The position numbers and the translations under genes are program-made. The notes under the pieces were generated by a model that worked only from the letters and a program-made list of their open reading frames with translations, ran no database searches and was not told the origin of the DNA. Positions 1-6,226 of a DNA stretch of 12,424 bases are shown in pieces. Within the stretch, counting starts at the first letter, position 1. Each line of letters opens with the position of its first letter. The DNA is from Chlorobiales bacterium (GTDB lineage: Bacteria > Bacteroidota > Chlorobiia > Chlorobiales > Chlorobiaceae), in NCBI GenBank assembly GCA_022360415.1, contig JAKSDB010000360.1:1-12424 (forward strand). The letters run 5' to 3'.

Positions 1-441
1 CTCTCGGGAGACGCTCCCCTTGTAAATATCTCAACGCTCAGAAGCCTCATTGACCGGCACCGCAGGGAGAATGCTGCCGCAACAGTACTGACAGCCTGCC
101 TCAATAATCCATCAGGGTACGGCAGGATCATCCGTCACGGTAGCAGCAACACTGTCTCCAGAATTGTCGAACAGAAAGACGCCTCACCTGAAGAGTTGCT
201 TGTAAACGAGATTAATTCCGGTGTGTATGTTTTCAGGGCAGACACGCTTTTCAGCTCTCTGAAGCAGATCACCAACGATAACGCCCAGCAGGAATATTAC
301 CTCACAGACGTTTTTTCGGTTTGTTTCGAAAAAGGAGAGAAGGTCTGTGCCTTTCAAACAACGAACGCTGATGAGATTAAAGGCATCAATACCCTGGAGC
401 ATCTCAGGGAAGCCGAAAAGCTTCTGCTTCAAGGTTTATGA
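1..441 (+). CDS. GlmU-type sugar-1-phosphate nucleotidyltransferase, N-terminus cut by window edge; no acetyltransferase domain
   Basis: Frame 1 is open from the first base to the TGA at 439-441, giving 146 residues of a protein that begins outside the window. It reads LSGDAPLV near the start (the nucleotidyltransferase metal-binding Asp region), then a GYGRIIR motif, IVEQKDA, NEINSGVYVF and NAQQEYYLTD. That is the order of conserved blocks in the uridylyltransferase half of GlmU, which makes UDP-GlcNAc from UTP and GlcNAc-1-phosphate for peptidoglycan and lipopolysaccharide. The protein ends about 15 residues after the GIN block, where full-length GlmU would continue into a left-handed beta-helix acetyltransferase, so this looks like a stand-alone pyrophosphorylase domain. 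The exact sugar is inferred. It is the only plus-strand gene and converges on the minus-strand gene ending at 453, with 11 bases between the two stop codons. Confidence 0.85.
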   Translation, partial: LSGDAPLVNISTLRSLIDRHRRENAAATVLTACLNNPSGYGRIIRHGSSNTVSRIVEQKDASPEELLVNEINSGVYVFRADTLFSSLKQITNDNAQQEYYLTDVFSVCFEKGEKVCAFQTTNADEIKGINTLEHLREAEKLLLQGL

Positions 442-452
442 TCGGACAGGCA

Positions 453-797
453 TCAGGCAAGCGGACTGATGGAAGATGCGGAGAAGCCTTGATCTTCCTC
501 CGGCGGCGGGGCTTGCTGGAGATTTTTATCAAGCAGCGCTGCTGTTTCTGAAAGAACACCCTCAACCTCAAGCTTCTGTTTTCCCAACGATTCCAGCATC
601 GTTGCTATTTCTTCAAGCCGGAAACGGCAGGAATCAAACTCTTTTTTGATTCCGACAAGAGCTTCTTTTTTTTCCGCTGAAGAATCCCGGCCAATACATT
701 CTTCTGTGCGCATCTTGCAGGCTTCAATCTCCTTGTGCAGTCTGCCTATTTCCTCCTCAACATGCAACCGGACGCTGTGTATAGTCCTGAAATCCAT
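453..797 (-). CDS. hypothetical coiled-coil protein, 114 residues
   Basis: I do not recognise the family. The protein is rich in Glu, Lys and Leu, and residues about 8-95 look like two or three long amphipathic helices (for example HVEEEIGRLHKEIEACK and FRLEEIATMLESLGKQ), consistent with a coiled coil. The C-terminal 25 residues are low complexity (QQAPPPEEDQ, then Ser/Ala-rich). There is no signal peptide, membrane segment or catalytic motif. The ATG lies 12 bases after the stop codon of the VOC gene, which suggests it is the last gene of the yicC-gmk-rpoZ transcript. No strong Shine-Dalgarno sequence precedes it. The length and regular heptad-like pattern favour a real gene over a chance ORF, and the overlapping plus-strand reading is Ser-rich shadow sequence. 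Function unknown. Confidence 0.65.
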   Translation of the reverse strand: MDFRTIHSVRLHVEEEIGRLHKEIEACKMRTEECIGRDSSAEKKEALVGIKKEFDSCRFRLEEIATMLESLGKQKLEVEGVLSETAALLDKNLQQAPPPEEDQGFSASSISPLA

Positions 798-809
798 AGC
801 CGCGAATAT

Positions 810-1304
810 TTATTTTCTGCTCCTTCTGGTTTTTCTGACGGCTCCTCCCTCGGCCATTTTTTTTCTGGACCGAGCAGCAAGCTCATCGGGTGAACTGCTG
901 TCTATCATTTCTTCTGCGGCATCGAGCTCTCTGGATTTCATCGAATAGAACTCAATAAGGTTTCCGTCGGGATCCATCACAAAAAAAGCCCTTCCTTCCC
1001 TGCGCTGGGCAGGTTTTGTAACGAGATGTACCCCCTGATTTTCCAGATAATCCGCGGCTCCGTCAACTTCGGCATCGGTAGGAAGCCTGAAGCCGAAATG
1101 ATCTACCCGAATATCACGGGCCTCCGGAACGCCCGGCGTTTCGGCCTTAACAAGAACAATCATATCCGACTTAACCCTCAGGTAGGAAATGTTGGCCCCG
1201 GCTCTATACTCGACCTTCATGCCAAGTACTCCCACATAGAAATCTTCCGCAACCCTCACGTCATTGACCCTGAGAGTGATCTGGTTAATCCCCGTCAACT
1301 TCAT
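810..1304 (-). CDS. VOC-superfamily (glyoxalase/dioxygenase-like) protein
   Basis: A 164-residue protein with the two beta-alpha-beta-beta-beta modules of the vicinal oxygen chelate fold. The first starts at GINQITLRVNDVRVAEDFYVGVLGM (residues about 5-29) and the second at RVDHFGF, ending in DPDGNLIEFYS (about 111-121). Likely metal ligands by position are Q8, H69 and E118, a Q/H/E pattern as in some glyoxalase I enzymes. The substrate cannot be told from sequence. After about residue 122 there is a 40-residue tail ending in a basic stretch (RKTRRSRK) not normally part of the fold. The ATG at 1304 is chosen because the fold starts right there. It overlaps the 3' end of rpoZ by 20 bases in another frame, which implies translational coupling; the upstream part of the open frame lies inside rpoZ and is not used. 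Confidence 0.8.
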   Translation of the reverse strand: MKLTGINQITLRVNDVRVAEDFYVGVLGMKVEYRAGANISYLRVKSDMIVLVKAETPGVPEARDIRVDHFGFRLPTDAEVDGAADYLENQGVHLVTKPAQRREGRAFFVMDPDGNLIEFYSMKSRELDAAEEMIDSSSPDELAARSRKKMAEGGAVRKTRRSRK

Positions 1305-1638
1305 TTTCTTCGCTATCCTGTGCTTTTGGTGTATCCGCTTTCTCTTCGAGGGTATAATCAAACCCCTGCCGGAGAAACTCGCTAATGGCTCTTTGAGCGG
1401 TTTTCTGACGTGCCTCGAACTCAAGGCTGATCGCAACCTGTTCGGGAAAAACCTTGTCAGACTCCGACTCGCTTGCTGGATTGCGGATCATCTCCTTGTA
1501 AGGGAGCAACTTATCTTCAAGCTCCGCGCGCTCTTCTTCATGAATCTCTTTAGCCCTTTTCGATATGGCAACTACCGTCTCATACAAATTCTCGTGACTT
1601 GCTCTCAGTTTGTTCAGATCAACAGGTTTAACAGACAT
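1285..1638 (-). CDS. rpoZ: DNA-directed RNA polymerase omega subunit
   Basis: A 117-residue protein. The N-terminal part (PVDLNKLRASHENLYETVVAISKRAKEI) resembles the helical core of omega, which helps fold and hold the beta-prime subunit of RNA polymerase. It then continues with ALEFEARQ-like text (here SLEFEARQKTAQRAISEFLRQGFDY), which fits the longer Bacteroidetes/Chlorobi type of omega rather than the short proteobacterial form. The C-terminal 20 residues are acidic and probably disordered. Context supports the call: it starts 6 bases after the gmk stop codon, and gmk-rpoZ is one of the most conserved bacterial gene pairs. Its last 20 bases overlap the start of the VOC gene. The family is divergent, so position counts for part of the assignment. 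Confidence 0.82.
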   Translation of the reverse strand: MSVKPVDLNKLRASHENLYETVVAISKRAKEIHEEERAELEDKLLPYKEMIRNPASESESDKVFPEQVAISLEFEARQKTAQRAISEFLRQGFDYTLEEKADTPKAQDSEENEVDGD

Positions 1639-1644
1639 ATGCTT

Positions 1645-2229
1645 TCATGCATTTATTGTTTTTGAAAGAAATTCTGTAATAATCGCGGTTACTTCATCAA
1701 CCGCACGATCAAGAACATCGTTTACCACTTCCCGGTCAAACCGGTGTGCCAGCGAAAGCTCAAACTCGACCCTTTCAAGCCTTTCCTCAAGCGATTTGTC
1801 ATCCTCGCTGTCTCTTTTCCGAAGCCTTTTTTTAAGCTCTTCAAAAGAAGGGGGCTTGAGAAAAATCAAAAAAGAGCTGTCAGGAAAACGTTCCTTGAGG
1901 TTCAATGCTCCCTTGACATCCAGATCAAACAGCAGGTTTTTTCCGCTAGTGACAGCCTCTTCAGTCTTATCCAGCAGTGTCCCGTAGTAATTACCGAAAA
2001 AATGTTCATACTCAATAAAACCGCCGCTTCCGATTGTATCCTCGAACTCTTTTCTTGTCAGGTAATAATAATTTTTACCATCAACCTCCCCTTTCCGTCT
2101 CGTGCGTGTTGTTGCGGAAACTGAAAAATCCAGTCCATCAATGCGCTCGAGCACCAGCTTTGCAACAGTTGATTTTCCGGTACCGGAAGGCGCTGAAAAA
2201 ACAATTAATTTGCCCTGCTTCACAGTCAT
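1645..2229 (-). CDS. gmk: guanylate kinase
   Basis: Cytosolic enzyme that phosphorylates GMP to GDP with ATP in purine nucleotide synthesis and salvage. From the ATG at 2229 it has 194 residues, a normal family length. The P-loop is SAPSGTGKST at residues 12-21. The GMP-binding region follows with SATTRTRRKGEVDGKNYYYL and the GGFIEYEHFFGNYYGT block (Glu and Tyr contacts to the base and phosphate). Then come LLFDLDVKGALNLKERFP and the lid with RLRKRDSE. An in-frame ATG at 2283 would add 18 basic residues (212 in total). I prefer 2229 because the kinase fold begins a few residues later, but neither start has a well-spaced Shine-Dalgarno sequence. It lies between yicC (162 bases upstream with this start) and rpoZ (6 bases downstream). 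Confidence 0.95.
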   Translation of the reverse strand: MTVKQGKLIVFSAPSGTGKSTVAKLVLERIDGLDFSVSATTRTRRKGEVDGKNYYYLTRKEFEDTIGSGGFIEYEHFFGNYYGTLLDKTEEAVTSGKNLLFDLDVKGALNLKERFPDSSFLIFLKPPSFEELKKRLRKRDSEDDKSLEERLERVEFELSLAHRFDREVVNDVLDRAVDEVTAIITEFLSKTINA

Positions 2230-2391
2230 CTTCCATTCTTTTTCGAATCCCAGCCTTTCAGCACGCCTCTTCCTATGGGGCATTTATTCCAAAGATGAAC
2301 GATCTCGTCCTGAAAAAGAGCTTGATGGTATCGCCACCGAATCATTCAGGCTTCTTTAAACAATTCAACTCAACAAATCAACAGTTCTTCT

Positions 2392-3279
2392 CTACTCAAT
2401 ATTCTGAAGCTGCTCACGAATCTTTTCCAGTTCTTCCTTGACATGCACAATTATCTGGGAAATATCGGCATTCTGGGATTTGGAAGCGATTGTATTTGCT
2501 TCCCTCAACTGCTCCTGCAACAAAAAATTGAGTTTTCTACCCGACCCGCTTTCGCTGTTCATCATCTCATCGATGAAAAACTTGTTATGACTTGCAAAAC
2601 GAGTACACTCTTCAGTAATGTCAAGTTTGTCGGACAAAAGGACAAGCTCCATTTCAAGCCTTTCTTTGCTGTAGGCCACATCATTTCCTGCCAGAACGGT
2701 TATTTTTTCCGCCAGACGCTGACGAACAGCAGCGAGATTGCCTTGCGACAATACCTGGACTTCGTCCAGTGCGGTGTTGATCGACGCAATCCTTTCCATA
2801 CAATCCCTTGCCAGCTCCTCGCCCTCCTGAAGCCGCATTTTCTTCATTCCTTCAATAGCCTGATGCAAAGTCTCTTTTACAAGGGGCCATATCTGCTCTG
2901 TTTTTTCAAGAAGCGTATTGTCAGAATCAAATACCTCTGAGAAACGCAGGATATGATCAAGACCCGGAGGACTTTTAATATCCGCTTCATCCCGGATAAT
3001 GTCAAGCAGCCCTCTTACCGCTCTTGCTTTTTCACGATTGACTGTAACCGGTATCTGCTTTTCTTCATCCTGCTTAATCTGAACAAACACCGAAACCTTG
3101 CCTCTCTGCAAACAGGAACGCACCTGATCACGAGCCTCAAGCTCATACGAGGAAAACTGGCGGGGAAGTTTAATGCTTATCTCCGCAAACCGGTTATTTA
3201 CCGAACGTACTTCCGCAAAAACATGAACGCCGTCTCTCACACACTCCGCACTCCCAAAGCCTGTCATGCTTTCCAACAT
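2392..3279 (-). CDS. yicC: YicC/YloC family endoribonuclease-like protein
   Basis: A 295-residue protein, the usual family length, starting with the signature MLESMTGFGSAE. It then has the N-terminal domain block EVRSVNNRFAEISIKLPRQFSSYELEARDQVRS and the DUF1732-type C-terminus (RLEMELVLLSDKLDITEECTRFASH, and GSGRKLNFLLQEQLREANTIASKSQNADIS). Members of this family in E. coli and Bacillus are described as endoribonucleases involved in RNA turnover; that role here is by homology. It is the first gene of a yicC-gmk-rpoZ group, an arrangement common across bacteria. A CAGGA stretch a few bases upstream could serve as ribosome binding site. The structured repeat at 3294-3510 begins only 14 bases upstream of its start codon, so its promoter, if separate from the rpsO operon, would lie within that repeat. 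Confidence 0.93.
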   Translation of the reverse strand: MLESMTGFGSAECVRDGVHVFAEVRSVNNRFAEISIKLPRQFSSYELEARDQVRSCLQRGKVSVFVQIKQDEEKQIPVTVNREKARAVRGLLDIIRDEADIKSPPGLDHILRFSEVFDSDNTLLEKTEQIWPLVKETLHQAIEGMKKMRLQEGEELARDCMERIASINTALDEVQVLSQGNLAAVRQRLAEKITVLAGNDVAYSKERLEMELVLLSDKLDITEECTRFASHNKFFIDEMMNSESGSGRKLNFLLQEQLREANTIASKSQNADISQIIVHVKEELEKIREQLQNIE

Positions 3280-3293
3280 AGTCCTGCACTATT

Positions 3294-3510
3294 TAACCTA
3301 AACTGAGCGTTTCAACAAATGCTCAATAGTAGTAACTTTATTAAAAACAATCTGTTCTAATGTATATAGGTTAATCCTCACCTGTCGGGTGATAGTGAAA
3401 ACTGATAAAAAAAAGCCGCATTTGTTGAAACCCTTCGGGATTGCCGATCATAGCGAATCTGCTCCGTTACAGGGAACTTGCGGTAGTTCACTACAGCGGC
3501 GTTCCCTGTG
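3294..3510. repeat. structured intergenic repeat, copy A (upstream of yicC)
   Basis: This copy is alignable by eye with 5649-5822 in the same orientation: both open with TAACCTAAACTGAGC and share the TTCAAC(A/G)AATG segment, the AACTGATAAA segment, GC(A)TTTG(T/C)TGAAA and TACAGCGGCGTT(C/T)CCTG. Copy A has about 45 extra bases before the last shared block. Visible stems are TGAGCGTT/AATGCTCA (3304-3326 region), TCACC/GGTGA at 3378-3392, CCC/GGG around 3431-3439, and a perfect 14-base long-range pair GTTTCAACAAATGC (3309-3322) with GCATTTGTTGAAAC (3419-3432). It has no credible ORF. It could be a non-autonomous mobile element relic, a regulatory leader, or both. Confidence 0.75.
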
Positions 3511-3538
3511 TCTTGCATCTCCGGCATGCTCGGCAATC
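3439..3538. other. large nested stem-loop (cruciform) downstream of rpsO
   Basis: The outer arms are 3439-3451 and 3526-3538, complementary at 12 of 13 positions (core GATTGCCGA / TCGGCAATC). Inside sits a long imperfect hairpin with CAGGGAAC at 3470-3477 pairing with GTTCCCTG at 3501-3508, continuing through GC/GC and GTAG/CTAC to a four-base TTCA loop. It lies about 80 bases after the rpsO stop on the minus strand, so it could stabilise or end the rpsO transcript. However, no T-run directly follows either arm; the nearest minus-strand T-run (eight T, 3414-3407) is about 25 bases further on. It is therefore not a textbook intrinsic terminator. Confidence 0.6.
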
Positions 3539-3616
3539 GCTCAATTTAGATTTAAATTTGCAAACGACGATTCTCCCGGGCGGAACTGAATGAAAGCTGT
3601 GGTCTGCAGAAGCCTT

Positions 3617-3886
3617 TTACTTGCGAAGATCAAGATCAGCAAGAACTTTGCGATAACGTTCGATATCGGTTTTTTTCAGGTATGCCAGCAAACTTTTTCT
3701 TTTTCCCACAAGCTTGAGCAAGCCATGACGGGAATGTTTGTCTTTCGGATGAGATTTCAGATGCTCGGTGAGATCACTGATACGTTTGCTGAAAAGCGCA
3801 ATCTGAACTTCTGTCTGCCCGGTATTCTGCTCAGAACCGCCAAATTCCTTGATAATATCTGTCTTGATTTCTTTTGTGACACTCAT
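3617..3886 (-). CDS. rpsO: 30S ribosomal protein S15
   Basis: An 89-residue protein, exactly the usual S15 length. It carries the S15 signature from about residue 38 to 68 (LTEHLKSHPKDKHSRHGLLKLVGKRKSLLAYLKK), including the conserved HxxDxHSRxGL-type loop that contacts 16S rRNA helices 20-22, plus the N-terminal GSEQNTGQTEVQIALFSKRI helix pair. S15 is a primary binder during assembly of the 30S platform. It follows ribF with a 45-base gap, and ribF-rpsO adjacency is common. A weak AGG precedes the ATG. S15 often represses its own mRNA through a leader structure, but the short gap here shows no clear pseudoknot that I can defend by eye. Confidence 0.97.
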   Translation of the reverse strand: MSVTKEIKTDIIKEFGGSEQNTGQTEVQIALFSKRISDLTEHLKSHPKDKHSRHGLLKLVGKRKSLLAYLKKTDIERYRKVLADLDLRK

Positions 3887-3931
3887 GACCTGTCATTTAT
3901 TGTTTAGAATCGCAGGATTGGGAATATAGCA

Positions 3932-4897
3932 TTATTTCTGATACTGCTCCACCATTTTTTTATCTTTCTTCAGCTGCTCCTGCAACGCCTCGAATGACTC
4001 GAACCTTATTTCATCACGTAATCTCTCAAGAAGATGAAAGGTCAGCACCTTTCCATATAAATCCCCTGAGTGACCCAGAATATATGCTTCTACCGCCGGA
4101 GCCGAATCAGCCGCAACAGTTGGCCTGATCCCTATGTTCATCATAGCCCTGAACTCACAACCATCTATTACTGTTGACGCGATATACACTCCGAATTTCG
4201 GCAACAGCTTGTCAGAACTCCCGATCAGGATGTTGACCGTGGGAAATCCTATTTCCCGCCCTTTTTTGGCACCGTGCACAACTTCCCCGGAAATCAGATA
4301 AGGGGCGCCAAGAAAAAGGTTGGCTTCCCGGATACGCCCTTCACGAAGGAGCGCGCGAATTCTTGTACTCGAAAAATGCTCGGCGCTCAACCGCACCTCA
4401 TCAACAACCTTGAGTTCGAACCGGTTCTGCTCCGCCATCCGGCACAAGGTACTCACGCCGCCTTTTCGGTCTCTTCCGAAACCGTGATCGTATCCTATAA
4501 CAACTTGTTTCGCGCCTATCCTGTCGAGCAATACACGCTGAATGAACGACTCGGAGCTTTGTGCGGCGAAGGTGCTGTCGAATTTCACAACGAAAAGCCA
4601 TTCCACTCCGAGACTTTCAATTAACATTGCTTTTTCCTCCAAAAGGGTCAACAGCTTAAGACGTCCCGAGGGGTCCCGGTTGACAATGTGTCTTGGATGC
4701 GGCTCAAACGTCACAACAACGCTTCGAAGGCCAAGAGCCGAAGCAGCTTCCACCATTTGACCGATTATCTGTCGGTGGCCGGCATGCACCCCGTCATAGG
4801 ATCCCACAGTGACGGCAGAAGGCTTTTCTGGAAATGATATCTCTTTACCGGTACGATAATCCGTAACTTTTGGCTCCTGGTAGATAACTATTCGCAT
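3932..4897 (-). CDS. ribF: bifunctional riboflavin kinase / FAD synthetase
   Basis: A 321-residue cytosolic enzyme that converts riboflavin to FMN and then FMN to FAD. The N-terminal FMN adenylyltransferase domain has VGSYDGVHAGH at residues 31-41 (nucleotidyltransferase GxxDGxHxGH motif), the substrate loop VIGYDHGFGRDRKGG, and STRIRALLREG at the end of the domain. The C-terminal riboflavin kinase domain has GEVVHGAKKGREIGFPTVNI (GFPTVN ends at residue 222; the PTxN motif binds Mg-ATP) and the later VEAYIL and LRDEIRFESFEALQEQ blocks. The start is ATG 4897: it gives the standard N-terminus and lies 7 bases after the truB stop codon. A longer open frame to 4969 would run 65 bases back into truB and is rejected. 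Confidence 0.96.
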   Translation of the reverse strand: MRIVIYQEPKVTDYRTGKEISFPEKPSAVTVGSYDGVHAGHRQIIGQMVEAASALGLRSVVVTFEPHPRHIVNRDPSGRLKLLTLLEEKAMLIESLGVEWLFVVKFDSTFAAQSSESFIQRVLLDRIGAKQVVIGYDHGFGRDRKGGVSTLCRMAEQNRFELKVVDEVRLSAEHFSSTRIRALLREGRIREANLFLGAPYLISGEVVHGAKKGREIGFPTVNILIGSSDKLLPKFGVYIASTVIDGCEFRAMMNIGIRPTVAADSAPAVEAYILGHSGDLYGKVLTFHLLERLRDEIRFESFEALQEQLKKDKKMVEQYQK

Positions 4898-4904
4898 AAA
4901 CCGC

Positions 4905-5645
4905 CTACCCCATTGAACCTTTTGCCTTGCCAAGAATGATTTCGACAGTATCGGAAATACTTCTTGCATCAGAGACGCTGTAGTCTCCTATTGAAATTCT
5001 TCTCAGGGAAACCAGATATCCTCCAACACCCAGCTTCTGGCCAAAATCGTGGGCTAACACCCTGATATAGGCTCCTTTGGAAACATCTGTCCTGAAATGC
5101 ACGTAAGGAAGCTCAAAAGCGAGCACTTCAAAACTGTTGACACAGATTTCACGGGCTTTTCTCTCGGCAACATATTTTCCTTTTCTCGCCAGCTCATACA
5201 GCCGCTTCCCTTTATGCCAGACTGCCGAATGCATAGGAGGCTTTTGCATATGCCTGCCTTCGAAAGCGGCGGCAGCCGCTTTTATTTCATCAAGGTTGAG
5301 ATGAGCAACGTCGCGCTCATCATATTCAGGCGTCTCGGTATCATGGCTCTCAGTCATCACACCAAGCTTTATAACCCCTTTATATATTTTGTCGAGATTT
5401 TCGAGTTTCGATATCTGTTTCGTTTTTTTTCCGGTGGCCAATATAAGCAAACCGGTTGCACGGGGATCGAGTGTACCGCAATGCCCGACTTTTCTCCGAA
5501 GCCCTACCGCGTTATAGGTGTTACGAATCTTAGCCACGACATCAAAAGAAGTCCAGTCCACAGGCTTGTCTATGAGTAGAAAATCACCTGTATCATTTTC
5601 TGACACTGCTTCTACTCCGGTCTTGAGAGGTTCAGTCCTTGTCAT
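4905..5645 (-). CDS. truB: tRNA pseudouridine-55 synthase
   Basis: A 246-residue protein that isomerises U55 of the T-psi-C loop in tRNA and also acts as a tRNA folding chaperone. It has DFLLIDKPVDWTSFDVVAKIR (motif I, about 21-41) and GHCGTLDPRATGLLIL with the catalytic Asp at D60. Further on it has the YKGVIKLGV strand, QKPPMHSAVWHKGKRLYELAR (about 130-155) and the GAYIRVLAHDFGQKLG motif with the conserved Arg. The length is short for the family, so an extra C-terminal PUA-type domain is missing or minimal, as in many short TruB forms. The ATG at 5645 lies only 3 bases from the start of structured repeat copy B, so its ribosome binding site falls within the repeat. It is separated from rbfA by 215 bases, an unusually large gap inside this operon. 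Confidence 0.96.
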   Translation of the reverse strand: MTRTEPLKTGVEAVSENDTGDFLLIDKPVDWTSFDVVAKIRNTYNAVGLRRKVGHCGTLDPRATGLLILATGKKTKQISKLENLDKIYKGVIKLGVMTESHDTETPEYDERDVAHLNLDEIKAAAAAFEGRHMQKPPMHSAVWHKGKRLYELARKGKYVAERKAREICVNSFEVLAFELPYVHFRTDVSKGAYIRVLAHDFGQKLGVGGYLVSLRRISIGDYSVSDARSISDTVEIILGKAKGSMG

Positions 5646-5648
5646 GCA

Positions 5649-5822
5649 TAACCTAAACTGAGCATTTCAACGAATGTTCAATAATAGTAAATTGATTAAA
5701 AACCATCTCTTATAACGCACTTATAGTGAATTTGTCACCCGCCTGTCAGGTGAAAGTGACAACTGATAAAGAGCTGCATTTGCTGAAATCCCGGCAGGTC
5801 GGGATACAGCGGCGTTTCCTGC
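5649..5822. repeat. structured intergenic repeat, copy B (between rbfA and truB)
   Basis: Second copy of the element at 3294-3510, in the same orientation and, like copy A, abutting the start codon of a minus-strand gene. Conserved pieces are the opening TAACCTAAACTGAGC, the stem TGAGCATT/AATGTTCA with loop TCAACG, the stem TCACC (5735-5739)/GGTGA (5749-5753), AACTGATAAA, the GCATTTGCTGAAAT arm that can pair imperfectly with the first stem region, the hairpin CCCG/CGGG, and TACAGCGGCGTTTCCTG. The sequence between the conserved stems differs clearly from copy A, which points to an old duplication or to selection on structure rather than recent transposition. It encodes no protein. Confidence 0.75.
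5709..5738 (-). promoter_or_regulatory. candidate sigma70-type promoter for truB inside repeat B
   Basis: On the minus strand GTGACA (5738-5733) is followed after 18 bases by TATAAG (5714-5709), five of six matches to each consensus box. Transcription would start near 5702, leaving a leader of about 57 bases that carries the TGAACATT/AATGCTCA hairpin directly before the truB start codon. The corresponding region of copy A has diverged at both boxes. Pattern match only. Confidence 0.3.
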
Positions 5823-5843
5823 GCCGTCCCTACAAGTCGGGAC
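5788..5843. other. three consecutive hairpins downstream of rbfA
   Basis: ATCCCG (5788-5793) pairs with CGGGAT (5800-5805), GGCG (5811-5814) with CGCC (5822-5825), and GTCCC (5826-5830) with GGGAC (5839-5843). They start 17 bases after the rbfA stop codon on the minus strand. None is followed by a T-run, so mRNA end protection or part of the repeat's RNA fold is more likely than intrinsic termination. The first hairpin matches a shorter CCC/GGG hairpin at the same place in copy A. Confidence 0.5.
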
Positions 5844-5860
5844 GTGATATTCGCAAAACA

Positions 5861-6214
5861 TCACTTCGACGGGCCATCCAGGGCCTGCTTCAGCAATTCT
5901 TCAATCCTGCTGGCTTTTTCAAAGAGACGGTCTTCGTAGAATTCAAGCTCGGGTATGCGGCGAAACTGGTGGCGTATCCTGGACGAAAGCAGCTTGCGGA
6001 TATATTTCTTCTCGTTCTGCAACCGGTGCAATGCCTCTCTCCTCTCCACGTCATCTCCGATAACAGAGACGTACACTCTTGCGATACCAAGATCATTCGT
6101 CACCCTTACTTCCACAACGGTAAGCAACGGGCCTCTCCGGGGCAGCTCCTTTTCGAAAATCGAGCTCAGCTCTTTTTGCAGCAGCGATGCAACCTTGTCA
6201 GTACGAATTGACAT
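5861..6214 (-). CDS. rbfA: 30S ribosome-binding factor A
   Basis: A 117-residue protein with the KH-like fold of RbfA, a late 30S maturation factor that acts on the 5' end region of 16S rRNA and matters in the cold. It has the N-terminal RTDKVASLLQKELSSIF helix, VVEVRVTNDLGIARVYVSVIGDD (strands with the conserved VRVTxDL..A.VYVSV pattern, about 34-56), then KKYIRKLLSSRIRHQFRRIPELEFYEDRLFEKASRIEELL. This matches the family pattern of ..LR..L..R..LR..PEL.F..D.S...... It follows infB with a 12-base gap; infB-rbfA-truB is the classic order. Confidence 0.95.
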   Translation of the reverse strand: MSIRTDKVASLLQKELSSIFEKELPRRGPLLTVVEVRVTNDLGIARVYVSVIGDDVERREALHRLQNEKKYIRKLLSSRIRHQFRRIPELEFYEDRLFEKASRIEELLKQALDGPSK

Positions 6215-6226
6215 GGTACGGGATAA

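Noticed and set aside
2230..2391. Promoter or small gene between yicC and gmk
   Set aside because: I found no box pair of acceptable spacing, no stem with a T-run and no supported frame other than the possible 18-codon extension of gmk.
3389..3589. 66-codon plus-strand open frame in the yicC-rpsO gap
   Set aside because: It runs through the nested hairpins, which explain its composition; no Shine-Dalgarno and not kept in repeat copy B.
3294..5822. The paired repeats as a CRISPR array or insertion sequence
   Set aside because: Only two long copies separated by genes, no regular short repeat-spacer units, and no transposase frame in or beside them.
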